Shown one piece after another: positions 1-7,896 of a DNA stretch of 64,000 bases. The DNA lies in contig JBHJOI010000027.1 in NCBI GenBank assembly GCA_050329935.1, positions 1 to 64,000 of the forward strand. The letters run 5' to 3'. Each line of letters opens with the position of its first letter. Within the stretch, counting starts at the first letter, position 1. The stretch is from CAYSFW01 sp050329935 (GTDB taxonomy: Bacteria > Pseudomonadota > Gammaproteobacteria > UWMA-0217). Under the pieces are notes generated by a model, which did not search any database, had not been told where the DNA came from, and saw nothing but the letters and a program-made list of their open reading frames with translations. Made by a program: the position numbers and the translations under genes.

Positions 1-3000
1 GGCGGTGGCGCAGGTTGGAGCGGCGCGCCTGCGGCACGCTGTAGTAGTTGATGTCGATGACGTTATCGAGCATCCGCATCGCGGTGGTGACGGTCTTGCG
101 GAGCTTGGCGTCGTCGAGCCGCCCGTCGGTGATGTGCTGGGCGAGGTTCACCGAACCCAGGTTGCACACCGCGATCTCGCTGTCGTTTGTGTGCAGCGTG
201 ATCTCGGTGCACAGGTTGGAGCTGTGCACGACGCCCGCGTGCTGGTTGGTGTAGCGCAGATTGCACGGGTCCTTGAACGCGACCCACGGATGGCCGGTTT
301 CGAACAGCATCTGCAGCATTTTGCGCCACAGGTCCAACGCCTTGATCTGCTTAAACACCTTGATCTCGCCGCGCGCGGCCTTCGCCTCGCAAGCCTCGTA
401 ACGCTCGCGGAACGCCTTTCCGGTCAGGTCGTGCAGCTCGGCGACCTCATCCGGCGAGAACAGCGTCCAGCCCTTGTCCTCGACCACCCGCTCCATGAAC
501 AGATCCGGAATCCAGTTCGCCGTGTTCATGTCATGGGTGCGGCGGCGCTCATCCCCCGTGTTCTTGCGCAGGTCGATGAACTCCTCGATGTCGATGTGCC
601 AGGTTTCGAGGTAGGCGCAGACGGCGCCCTTACGCTTGCCGCCGTTGTGCGCCAGCGCGGCGGTGGTCATGTACGACTCGTCGCCCTCGACCTTCAGGTC
701 GAACACGAACGGCACAGGCTGCATCGGCTTCACCGAGCGCACGCGGGTGAACAGCCAGCCTTTCCAGGCGATCCAGTTGCGCTTGGTGAGCGGCTTGCAG
801 CCGACGCGCGCGGCGATCTCCGGCACGGCCGGGATGCGCAGGTCGTAGGCCTTGGTGACGCCGTCGAAGCGCACGCTCGAACCGTCGGAGCGCGTGCCGG
901 TGTGGGCGTTATCGCGCTCCCGGTATTGGCCGGCGCAGGGCACGCCGAGCCTGAGCAACTGGTAGCGCACGCCTTCGATCAGCGCGCGCGAGGTGTTGGT
1001 GAAATAGATCTCCTTGCCGCGGCTCACGCCGCCGTCGGTCTCCAGCAACCCGTGCAGCAGGGCGAGCGCCTGCGGGCGCGGCAGGTGGGCGAAGCGCCGG
1101 GCGATGCGTTTCTGGCCGTTCGCGTCGTAGAGATCCGCGTGGCTGAACGGCAGCGTCGGCGCGCCGGCGCCCGTGATGCGCCCGGTCGTGCCGTCGCGGA
1201 CCACGCCGCGACCGCTGGCCCAGTGGACCTGTCCATAGGACTCGCCGCGCCCGGTTTCCCAGTAGTGGACGCCGCGCGCTTCAAGGTACTCGCGGACGAA
1301 CCGCAGGTGGTCGTCGCGCTGAGGATTACCGGAAACGCCCCATTGCAGGCCGTCCTTCGATAGATGCCCGTCGCCGAGCAGGACGCCGTACAGCCGCGCA
1401 TCGTCCTCGGTGAACCCGGCGACCGGCACGGTCTCCGAAGGGATGACCTGGGCCAGATAGTCGCCCCGGTGCAGCTCGCCCGCGTCGATCCACTGCGGAG
1501 CGACCTTGCCTTTTTCGAGCCAGTCGAGCGAACGCTCGACCGCCTGCTCCATCGGCACGCCGCGCAGTGCCCAGAACGGGTGGCCGGTGGTGACGCGCAC
1601 CGGGTCGATGGCGTGCTTGACGTCGATCGCGACCATCGCGTCGTGCTGGTTGTAGAGCATGGTCCGAGTCACTTCGCGATACGCGCCGCTGATGCCGAGC
1701 ACCAGATCGCCGGCCTTCACGTCGCGGATCGCCTTCACGCCGTCGGCGGTGTGCAGCAAGGTGTCCGGCGCGAAGCACTGATTCACGGCCACCGCCGTGT
1801 CGTTCGCCACCTTCAGGAACGGTACGACGCCGAGCGAGTTGCCGTTGGTGCCTTTGATGTGGGCGCCCATGCCGCGCACGCGGGTCCAGTCGTTGCCGAG
1901 GCCGCCGGCGTACTTGGAGAGCAGGGCGTTGTCCTTGACCGCGCCGAAGATGCCGTCGAGGTCGTCGGGGACGGTGGTGAGGTAGCAGGAGGAAAGCTGC
2001 GAGCGCAGGGTGCCGGAGTTGAACAGCGTCGGCGTCGAACTCATGAAGTCGAAGCTGGAGAGCAGATCGTAGAACTCGATGGCGCGCGCCTCGCGGTCTA
2101 TCTCGCGCAGCGCGAGTCCCATCGCGACGCGCATGAAGAACGCCTGCGGCAGCTCGAAGCGGACGCCGCCGTGGTGCAGGAAGTAGCGGTCGTAGAGCGT
2201 TTGCAGGCCGAGATAGGTGAATTGCAGGTCGCGCTCGGGCTTGAGCGCTGCGCCGAGGCGGTCGAGGTCGAACAGCGCGAGGTCGGAGGACAGCCGCTCC
2301 AGTTCCACGCCGCGGCGGATGTAGGCGGGGAAGTATTCGGCGTACTCGCTAGCCATCTGCGCCTGCGTGGCCTCGGTCGCGTGACCGTAGACGAAGGACA
2401 GCGCCTCGCGGCGCAGGTTGTCGAGCAGCAGGCGCGCCGATACCTGACTGTAGTTCGGCTCGCGCTCGATCAGTACACGCGCGCTCATCACCAGCGCGGC
2501 GCGCAGGTCCTTTTCCTGGATGCCGTCGAAGATTCCGCGCAGGGTTTCGTTCAGCACCAGTTCGGCGCTCACGTCCTCGAGGCCGGAAACGGCTTCGGCG
2601 ATGACTTGCTCCAGACGCTTGCGATCCAGCGGGCGGGACTCACCGTCCGGGTAAACCACGTTGAGCGCGGGCGCGACGGGTGCCTGACTCGTGGCCGCCT
2701 CGGCGGCACGCTTCTCGGCCTGCTTGGCGCGATAGAGCACGTAGGCACGGGCGACCTTGTGCTCGCCGGCGCGCATCAGCGCGAGTTCCACTTGATCCTG
2801 GATGTCCTCGATGTGCACCGTGGCGCCGTCGGGATTGCGGCGAAACAGCGCCTCGATGATCTGGGCGGTCAGCATATCCACGGTCTCGTGAATACGTGCG
2901 GAGGCAGCCGCCTGACCGCCCTCGACCGCGAGGAAGGCCTTGGTCATCGCGACCTTGATCTTGGAGGCGTCGAAGCCGGTGAGCTTGCCGTTGCGGCGGA

Positions 3001-3112
3001 TTACCTTGTGCTGGCCAAGCGCGATCAAACCCGCTTCGGCCCCGCCGTTCGGCGTCAATGGGGTGATGACGGGCTTGGGCTGGGCTTCGGCGTTGCTTTG
3101 GTTGGTCTGCAT
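1..3112 (-). CDS. nrdA: Class I ribonucleoside-diphosphate reductase, alpha subunit, interrupted by an intein (3' end outside window)
   Basis: This is the large catalytic subunit of aerobic ribonucleotide reductase, which reduces NDPs to dNDPs with a radical supplied by the beta subunit. The ATG at 3110-3112 opens a frame that runs to the left edge (about 1037 codons, no stop seen). An ATP-cone starts near residue 35 (HKVIRRNGKLTGFDASKIKV), which implies allosteric control by dATP/ATP. Catalytic-core motifs are visible: SQLSSCYL carrying one redox Cys, and NLCTEI carrying the Asn/Cys/Glu triad of the thiyl radical site. Residues 446-823 are an intein (separate entry); removing it restores the continuous family sequence VNQ|GGKRKGA. 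The C-terminal thiols and nrdB must lie left of the window. Expression is probably repressed by NrdR (see boxes). Identity is certain; functionality depends on protein splicing, because the intein sits in the core. Confidence 0.95.
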   Translation of the reverse strand, partial: MQTNQSNAEAQPKPVITPLTPNGGAEAGLIALGQHKVIRRNGKLTGFDASKIKVAMTKAFLAVEGGQAAASARIHETVDMLTAQIIEALFRRNPDGATVHIEDIQDQVELALMRAGEHKVARAYVLYRAKQAEKRAAEAATSQAPVAPALNVVYPDGESRPLDRKRLEQVIAEAVSGLEDVSAELVLNETLRGIFDGIQEKDLRAALVMSARVLIEREPNYSQVSARLLLDNLRREALSFVYGHATEATQAQMASEYAEYFPAYIRRGVELERLSSDLALFDLDRLGAALKPERDLQFTYLGLQTLYDRYFLHHGGVRFELPQAFFMRVAMGLALREIDREARAIEFYDLLSSFDFMSSTPTLFNSGTLRSQLSSCYLTTVPDDLDGIFGAVKDNALLSKYAGGLGNDWTRVRGMGAHIKGTNGNSLGVVPFLKVANDTAVAVNQCFAPDTLLHTADGVKAIRDVKAGDLVLGISGAYREVTRTMLYNQHDAMVAIDVKHAIDPVRVTTGHPFWALRGVPMEQAVERSLDWLEKGKVAPQWIDAGELHRGDYLAQVIPSETVPVAGFTEDDARLYGVLLGDGHLSKDGLQWGVSGNPQRDDHLRFVREYLEARGVHYWETGRGESYGQVHWASGRGVVRDGTTGRITGAGAPTLPFSHADLYDANGQKRIARRFAHLPRPQALALLHGLLETDGGVSRGKEIYFTNTSRALIEGVRYQLLRLGVPCAGQYRERDNAHTGTRSDGSSVRFDGVTKAYDLRIPAVPEIAARVGCKPLTKRNWIAWKGWLFTRVRSVKPMQPVPFVFDLKVEGDESYMTTAALAHNGGKRKGAVCAYLETWHIDIEEFIDLRKNTGDERRRTHDMNTANWIPDLFMERVVEDKGWTLFSPDEVAELHDLTGKAFRERYEACEAKAARGEIKVFKQIKALDLWRKMLQMLFETGHPWVAFKDPCNLRYTNQHAGVVHSSNLCTEITLHTNDSEIAVCNLGSVNLAQHITDGRLDDAKLRKTVTTAMRMLDNVIDINYYSVPQARRSNLRHR
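644..1777 (-). mobile_element. Intein with LAGLIDADG homing endonuclease inside NrdA
   Basis: This 378-residue in-frame insertion starts at Cys1 (CFAPDTLLHTADG, block A) and ends AALAHN with the usual penultimate His and terminal Asn (block G). Block B TTGH is at intein residues 63-66 and a block F-like segment is DLKVEGDESYMT. Two dodecapeptide motifs, LYGVLLGDGHL (129-139) and LLHGLLETDGG (240-250), keep their Asp residues, so the homing endonuclease may be active. It interrupts NrdA between Gln and Gly of the VNQGGKRKGA segment. The odd point is the +1 C-extein residue: it is Gly, whereas standard class 1 inteins need Cys, Ser or Thr there for transesterification. Domain order and boundaries are read directly from the translation; splicing competence is unknown. 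Confidence 0.9.
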
Positions 3113-3159
3113 CGAGGACTCTCCCGAGTGTGCGCTGTAGTGGAGGACTGTGAGTGCTG

Positions 3160-3175
3160 ATACTATAGGATGTGT
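3160..3175. promoter_or_regulatory. NrdR box 2 (proximal), overlapping the nrdA -10
   Basis: ATACTATAGGATGTGT is a weaker match to the NrdR consensus than box 1, but it covers the predicted -10 hexamer and sits in helical phase with box 1 (32 bp centre to centre). Binding here would block RNA polymerase directly. Confidence 0.5.
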
Positions 3176-3191
3176 TTTTTGAGGTGGTCAA
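3162..3191 (-). promoter_or_regulatory. Predicted sigma70 promoter of nrdA
   Basis: Reading the minus strand, TTGACC (3186-3191) and TATAGT (3162-3167) are separated by 18 bp and point at nrdA, leaving a leader of roughly 45 nt before the ATG. The -10 lies inside one NrdR-like box and the -35 abuts the other, the arrangement expected for repression by NrdR. Confidence 0.6.
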
Positions 3192-3207
3192 GCACAATAT
3201 GCTGTGC
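3192..3207. promoter_or_regulatory. NrdR box 1 (distal) upstream of nrdA
   Basis: The 16-mer GCACAATATGCTGTGC is close to a perfect palindrome and resembles the known NrdR consensus (ACAC-AT-rich-GTGT type). It lies directly upstream of the predicted -35. Its centre is 32 bp, about three helical turns, from that of the second box; paired boxes with this spacing are characteristic of NrdR control of ribonucleotide reductase genes. Confidence 0.65.
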
Positions 3208-3537
3208 AAAAAGTAGGTGATTGCTTGTGGGAAGGGTGTGGATAAGTTGCGCGGAACCTGCGCGACACCACGCGCCGCGCCAGTGATCACCGCTTGCGGC
3301 GCCGTGGATGCGTTCATCGGCGATTTACGACCGCCAGGAGAATTCGGCGCGACGATCGGTGCCGTTGGACATCTCAAAGCGGTGTAGGCGGCATGCGGCG
3401 TGGAGGCGGACAGGGCGTCTCGACGGCATGTTACAAAGTGTGACCGTCGTGCTTCCCGGCTGCGTGTTCATTGATAAAATCCGAAGTGAACACGGCAAAC
3501 GAATCGAAATCCATCAGGATCAGTCCAAGCAAAGCCT

Positions 3538-5220
3538 ATGCCTGACGACTTCACGGTTTCCCCGTTCCGATCGGTCCGGAAACATGGATGTCGCGTGATC
3601 TTTCAGCCAGTCCGGCGCACGTCGGATCGGGCGCTCATCGGTTATTGGGCGCGCATGAGCGCGGCCGAGGCCGACTCAGTGGCGCCGAAAACCGGTTTCC
3701 CGGTGTCGGATGCCGAGCTGGCGGCTTGGTTGCGAGTTATTTTTGAGCGTCAGGTCGCGCTCGGCCTCGCGGGCCGCCTGTTTCTGCCGGCGATCCTGGT
3801 GCGGCCAGACCTGGCGTTCGCTGGCGCCGACGCGGTGCCCTCATTTGACGCGCGCCGGCGTTGGCAGGACGTCGTCGCGGTCGTTTCGCCGTCCGATCTT
3901 GAACCCGACACAGGCTTGGTCGCCGCGTTGCGTACGAGCGGTATTCCGCTCGCGTTGTCTCTCGACTCGATGCCGGATCGATTCGACCCCCGCATTCGCG
4001 CACTGTCGCCCGAATTCGTGATGTTGGCTCAGGGCGGCGAGTATCTTTCGAGTGCGCATGAACTCGGTCGGGCCGCGCGCGGACTCTGGCGTACAGCGCA
4101 AGTCGTCACCGTGCCGCTCGACGGCGATGCGTCGGTCGACACAGGCGATGGCGAGATCATGTTGGTGCCCGCTGCGTTTCGGTACCCAAGCGATTTGACA
4201 CGGATCGTCGCCCCGGCAATGACCCGCGAGCCCGTGAACCCGGCGATCACCGTCGCGCAACTCATCGCCGAGCGTCACTGCCTGGGGGTCGACACCCCTG
4301 TCGAGGAAATCGTGCGGCAGTTGCAGTGCGCCAATCTGCATGCGTTACCGGTGGTCGAGGGCGGGCGTCCGCTGGGTCTGGTGCGCGGCATCACGGTGCT
4401 ATCCCGTTTCGTGACCGGGCATTGCACGCTTGGGACCCGCGCCGCCGAAGTGCTTGAGCTGGATTTCGAGCCGATTTCCGAAGCCGTCGCGGCGGAGTCG
4501 CTGAAGCACCGCGTGGGCGGTGGTGTATCGCCCTTGTCGGGTGATCCGATCATCGTCGTCGACGCGCAGGGGCAGTTTCGAGGGTGGTTGCGACCCGAGC
4601 AGGTCGCGCGGCAGATCGCCGAGATGGAGGTGAGCATCGCGCGTTACCAGAATCCGCTGACCGGGTTGCCGGGCGCGGTGCCGCTGAACGAGCACATCAG
4701 CGCGCTACTGGGGGAAGGTGGGCTGTTCGTGGTGGCGCATTTCGACGTGGAAGGGATCAAATCGTTCAACGATACCTTCGGCTATGCGCGGGGCGATGAG
4801 GTGATCCGCTTCGTTGCTGGGGTGCTTGGTCACCAGCTGGAGCCGCGGCTGGATTACCTGGCGCATGTCGGCGGTGACGATTTCGTGGTGGTGTTTCGTA
4901 GCCCCGATTGGTTCGATCGCTGCGAGGCGATTCTGCGCGAATGTGAAATATCGGCACCCGCGTTCTACGACTGCCACGAACCTGATGCACGCGGCATCTA
5001 TCGGTTGAATCGGCGCGGTGAGCGCGAGTTCCACCCGTTTTTCTCGCTTTCGGTCGGGGCCGTGCCGGTCGAGCCGGGCAAGTTTCTCAATCATCACGCG
5101 ATCGTCGCCGCCAGCGCCGAAGTCAAGCTGCGGGCCAAATCGACCCTGGGTGGTGCCATTTATATCGACGAGCGCGCGCACCTCGATCCCTGGGGGAGTG
5201 CCTCGAAACCACACAACTGA
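3538..5220 (+). CDS. Degenerate EAL - CBS pair - GGDEF domain protein
   Basis: This 560-residue protein is probably a c-di-GMP signalling or sensing factor. Residues ~15-235 resemble an EAL domain at its start (VIFQPVRRTSDRALIGYWARM), but the EAL signature reads YWARM, so phosphodiesterase activity is unlikely. Residues ~240-355 look like a CBS pair (VDTPVEEIVRQLQCANLHAL; later PIIVVDAQGQFRGWLRPEQ), a possible nucleotide sensor. Residues ~370-535 are a GGDEF domain (NPLTGLPGAVPLNEHI) whose active-site signature is GGDDF at 445-449. No RxxD inhibitory site is seen at the usual distance before it. There are no membrane segments, so it should be cytoplasmic. The ATG has no good ribosome site, and the start is uncertain. 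It is transcribed divergently from nrdA. Whether the cyclase is active is open. Confidence 0.75.
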   Translation: MPDDFTVSPFRSVRKHGCRVIFQPVRRTSDRALIGYWARMSAAEADSVAPKTGFPVSDAELAAWLRVIFERQVALGLAGRLFLPAILVRPDLAFAGADAVPSFDARRRWQDVVAVVSPSDLEPDTGLVAALRTSGIPLALSLDSMPDRFDPRIRALSPEFVMLAQGGEYLSSAHELGRAARGLWRTAQVVTVPLDGDASVDTGDGEIMLVPAAFRYPSDLTRIVAPAMTREPVNPAITVAQLIAERHCLGVDTPVEEIVRQLQCANLHALPVVEGGRPLGLVRGITVLSRFVTGHCTLGTRAAEVLELDFEPISEAVAAESLKHRVGGGVSPLSGDPIIVVDAQGQFRGWLRPEQVARQIAEMEVSIARYQNPLTGLPGAVPLNEHISALLGEGGLFVVAHFDVEGIKSFNDTFGYARGDEVIRFVAGVLGHQLEPRLDYLAHVGGDDFVVVFRSPDWFDRCEAILRECEISAPAFYDCHEPDARGIYRLNRRGEREFHPFFSLSVGAVPVEPGKFLNHHAIVAASAEVKLRAKSTLGGAIYIDERAHLDPWGSASKPHN

Positions 5221-5405
5221 AGCCATGACCGGCCTCCGCCGCAAGGTCGCTCGGGTCGCCCGCGCTGGAACACGGCGGCGCAAATCACGGCGAAGCATCC
5301 CGGATTGTGGACACTCGCCCCCAGGCGCTGGTATAGCTTGCGCGACATCCTGTCCGTGAGCGTGTCGTGTACGATTGGTTTCCGCTACTTTCCGCCGCAG
5401 TCGCC

Positions 5406-5942
5406 ATGCCGGTTGCGAGCGACCATCGCGAGCCGCTGAAGGTTGGGCAGCCCGCGCCTGAATTCGTGTTGCCGGACGAATCCGGAACCGAGCACCGCTT
5501 GACCGACTATCGTGGGCAATGGGTCTTGCTCTATTTCTACCCCAAGGACAGCACCCCCGGTTGTACGCGCGAGGCCTGCCAGTTTCGCGATTACATCGTT
5601 GAGCTGAAGTCTGCCGGTGTGGTCGTGTTCGGCGTCAGTCTGGACGATCGCGCGAGCCACGAGCGCTTTTCGCGCAAGCTCGCGTTGCCGTTCTCGTTGT
5701 TGTCGGATGTCGGTGGCGAGGTCGCGCGTGCGTATGGCGCGCTGGCGGGTTTTCGGCCGCTGCGATTCGCGAAACGCCATTCGTTTCTCATCGATGCCGA
5801 CGGTGCGCTCGCGCGGATCTATCGCAAGGTCGATCCCGATCGACACGCGCATCAGGTGTTGCAGGATCTCGAATCGCTGAGAAAGGTGCCGGCGGAGAAT
5901 CCCGAGCCGCCAACGCAGTCACGCCACGGCGATGGGGGTTGA
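5406..5942 (+). CDS. bcp: Thioredoxin-dependent thiol peroxidase, Bcp/PrxQ type
   Basis: This peroxiredoxin reduces H2O2 and organic hydroperoxides using thioredoxin. The thioredoxin-fold core begins at LKVGQPAPEFVLPDESG. The peroxidatic Cys is in TPGCTREAC, and the second Cys five residues later is the PrxQ-type resolving Cys. About 178 residues from the ATG at 5406 fits the family (about 155) plus a polar C-terminal tail. A GTG at 5367 would add 13 residues (MYDWFPLLSAAVA) and is a possible alternative; neither start has a clear Shine-Dalgarno. It lies 146-185 bp after the GGDEF gene and 9 bp before the adenosyltransferase gene, so it likely heads a three-gene operon with it and the ROK kinase. 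Confidence 0.85.
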   Translation: MPVASDHREPLKVGQPAPEFVLPDESGTEHRLTDYRGQWVLLYFYPKDSTPGCTREACQFRDYIVELKSAGVVVFGVSLDDRASHERFSRKLALPFSLLSDVGGEVARAYGALAGFRPLRFAKRHSFLIDADGALARIYRKVDPDRHAHQVLQDLESLRKVPAENPEPPTQSRHGDGG

Positions 5943-5951
5943 TCGAGCACG

Positions 5952-6509
5952 ATGGGTAACCGCCTGACCAAGATCTACACCCGGACCGGTGACGACGGGA
6001 CCACTGGCCTTGCCGGCGGTGAACGCGTGCCGAAGGATCATCCTCGCATCGAGGCGATGGGCGAGGTGGACGAGCTCAATTGTACGCTGGGTGTGTTGTT
6101 GACCCTGCCGTTGCCGACAGACCTGCGTACGCTATTGCTTGAGGTGCAGCATGATTTGTTCGACATCGGGGGCGAACTGGCGATGCCGGGTTATGCGCTG
6201 CTGCCGGTGGAGCGGATCGCGGCCCTGGAAATCTCGCTGGATGCGATGAACGATTATCTACCGCCGCTCAAGGAATTCGTGCTGCCCGGAGGCGGAGCCG
6301 CCGGGGCGCAATGTCACGTTTGCCGAGCGGCGTGTCGGCGCGCGGAACGTCGTTTGCTGGCATTGCTGCGCGCCGAGCCCAACGCCGTCACCTCGGATAG
6401 CCTGATATATCTCAACCGGCTTTCGGACTGGTTGTTCGTCGCCGCGCGCACGCTGGCGCGCGAAACGCCGGATGGCGAGGTGACCTGGCGCGGCCGGGCG
6501 AAACCATGA
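5952..6509 (+). CDS. Cob(I)alamin adenosyltransferase, PduO type
   Basis: This enzyme transfers adenosyl from ATP to cob(I)alamin to make coenzyme B12. Its 185 residues match the PduO/ATR family. The N-terminal ATP-binding motif is TRTGDDGTTGL, followed by the acidic EAMGEVDELNCTLG. The C-terminal half has the characteristic CRRAERR and LIYLNRLSDWLFVAAR helices. Its stop overlaps the following ROK kinase start by ATGA, so the two are translationally coupled. No other cobalamin gene is in the window, so it probably serves salvage or activation for a B12-dependent enzyme elsewhere. Confidence 0.9.
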   Translation: MGNRLTKIYTRTGDDGTTGLAGGERVPKDHPRIEAMGEVDELNCTLGVLLTLPLPTDLRTLLLEVQHDLFDIGGELAMPGYALLPVERIAALEISLDAMNDYLPPLKEFVLPGGGAAGAQCHVCRAACRRAERRLLALLRAEPNAVTSDSLIYLNRLSDWLFVAARTLARETPDGEVTWRGRAKP

Positions 6510-7408
6510 GCCCGCGGCTGGGGATCGACCTCGGCGGCACGAAGATCGAGATCATCGCGCTGGATCCTCGGGGCGAGACTCTGATGCAACGACGGGTGCC
6601 CACGCCTCAAGGCCGTTACCGCGAGACGTTGACGGCCATCGCCGAACTCGTCCGCCTCGCGGAGGACGCACTCGGCGCCAGCGGGAGTGTCGGAATTGGC
6701 GTGCCGGGGTCGCCTTCGCCGTCGACCGGACTGATGCGAAATGCCAACTCGGTTTGTCTCAATGGGCAACCGCTGCAAGCCGACCTCGAGGCGCTGCTCG
6801 CGCGGCCGGTCGCGCTGAGTAATGACGCCAATTGCCTGGCGCTGTCCGAGGCGACCGACGGCGCGGCCCGCGCTGCGGCGAGCGTGTTTGGCGTCATTCT
6901 CGGGACCGGGACGGGTGGCAGCGTGGTGTTCGACGGGCGCTTGCAGGCTGGCGGCAATGGCAACGCGGGCGAATGGGGTCACAATCCGCTGCCGTGGCCA
7001 ACGGCGGCCGAAGTGCCGGGTCCGGCCTGTTGGTGTGGCTTGCACGGCTGTCTCGAAACCTATCTGAGCGGACCCGGGATGGCGCGCGACCACCTGGAGC
7101 ACACCGGCATCGCGCTCGAGGCGGCCGAGATCGCGCGGCGCGCCGCGGTGGGTGACGCCGCATCCGAGCTGACGTTGCGGCGTTACGAGGACCGCTTGGC
7201 GCGCGGTCTTGCCCATGTAATCAACATCCTGGATCCCGAGGTCATCGTCCTTGGCGGTGGTTTATCCAATATTCAGCGTCTTTACCGCAACGTACCTATG
7301 ATTTGGGCGAGCTACGTGTTTTCGGACCGCGTCACGACGCGCTTGGTCGCGCCTCGGTTCGGCGACTCTAGCGGGGTACGCGGTGCGGCGTGGCTAGGCG
7401 CGCGGTAG
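6506..7408 (+). CDS. ROK-family sugar kinase (Mak/NagK-like)
   Basis: This kinase phosphorylates a hexose with ATP, most likely fructose (Mak) or N-acetylglucosamine (NagK). The N-terminal phosphate loop is LGIDLGGTKIEI, the catalytic segment is NDANCLALSE, and the ATP site is ILGTGTGGSVV. The ROK zinc motif is present: GEWGHNPLP and then CWCGLHGCLETYLSGPG. Its 300 residues match E. coli Mak and NagK (about 302-303). The four-base overlap with the adenosyltransferase indicates one operon. Substrate choice between fructose and GlcNAc cannot be settled by eye. Confidence 0.88.
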   Translation: MSPRLGIDLGGTKIEIIALDPRGETLMQRRVPTPQGRYRETLTAIAELVRLAEDALGASGSVGIGVPGSPSPSTGLMRNANSVCLNGQPLQADLEALLARPVALSNDANCLALSEATDGAARAAASVFGVILGTGTGGSVVFDGRLQAGGNGNAGEWGHNPLPWPTAAEVPGPACWCGLHGCLETYLSGPGMARDHLEHTGIALEAAEIARRAAVGDAASELTLRRYEDRLARGLAHVINILDPEVIVLGGGLSNIQRLYRNVPMIWASYVFSDRVTTRLVAPRFGDSSGVRGAAWLGAR

Positions 7409-7896
7409 GCGCACCTAAAGCTAACCGGACCTTCGTTTCTGGTTCGATTCGCAGTATCGAGCGGTCACGCTTGCGATTTCGCAATGCGCCAACCCGGCAA
7501 ATCCCGTAATTTTTGCTTTAACCTCTCATGCGCGACGAATCATCGCCGTGGAGCGTCTGGTCGGGGTGTTCCTTTGCCAGGGATCCCGCGAGCCGCGACG
7601 GTCTGGATCGCCGAGGCATGAGGACCGATCGCTGACTGGCGATGGGTGTGAGCGTTTCCTCCTCTCTCGTTACTTGGCCCGCGTTGCTGGCCGCCACTCC
7701 GTGGTGACTCGCGCGGGCCTTTTTGTGCGTTGAGGGTTGATCTCCGCGCGGATCGCAGATATCGGCGGGTTCGGCAGTCGGCTGGCGATCCACCGAATCG
7801 CTGGTAAACTGCGACACGAGCTGAGCGACGGCTGCCGGTTTGAGCCGAATCCCAGCACTCGTCACGGTTTCGATTTCCCAATAACGGACGCCACAC
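7409..7896. other. ORF-free intergenic region, possible small RNA
   Basis: There is no credible coding gene in these 488 bases. An intrinsic terminator lies at 7676-7724. Upstream of it, CTCATGC (7525-7531) can pair with GCATGAG (7616-7622), enclosing a GC-rich ~85-nt segment. The terminator is 268 bp beyond the kinase stop, farther than expected for ending that operon, so an independent non-coding transcript of about 200 nt (around 7520-7724) is possible. It does not resemble 6S, 4.5S, tmRNA or a tRNA. Confidence 0.4.
7676..7724 (+). terminator. Rho-independent terminator
   Basis: GGCCCGCG (7676-7683) pairs perfectly with CGCGGGCC (7712-7719) and is followed by a run of five T. A small inner hairpin CCAC-TCC-GTGG sits in the loop. 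The orientation is plus strand. Confidence 0.75.

Larger units (their letters stand above)
3113..3537. other. Intergenic region between nrdA and the EAL-CBS-GGDEF gene
   Basis: The left part carries the nrdA promoter and NrdR boxes. The right part holds no convincing gene. A TGATAAAAT extended -10-like element at 3472-3480 could be the promoter of the gene at 3538, but it has no clear -35 partner. An 88-codon-scale frame across 3308-3598 lacks homology I recognise and runs into the real gene. Confidence 0.5.

Noticed and set aside
5..3160. Two long plus-strand frames (452 and 598 codons) opposite nrdA
   Set aside because: They are antisense to the continuous NrdA reading frame with conserved motifs and show no recognisable domains; high-GC codon bias leaves such shadow frames open.
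7435..7475. tRNA-like GGTTCGATTC sequence
   Set aside because: A T-loop-like string only; no acceptor stem, anticodon arm or CCA end can be formed around it.
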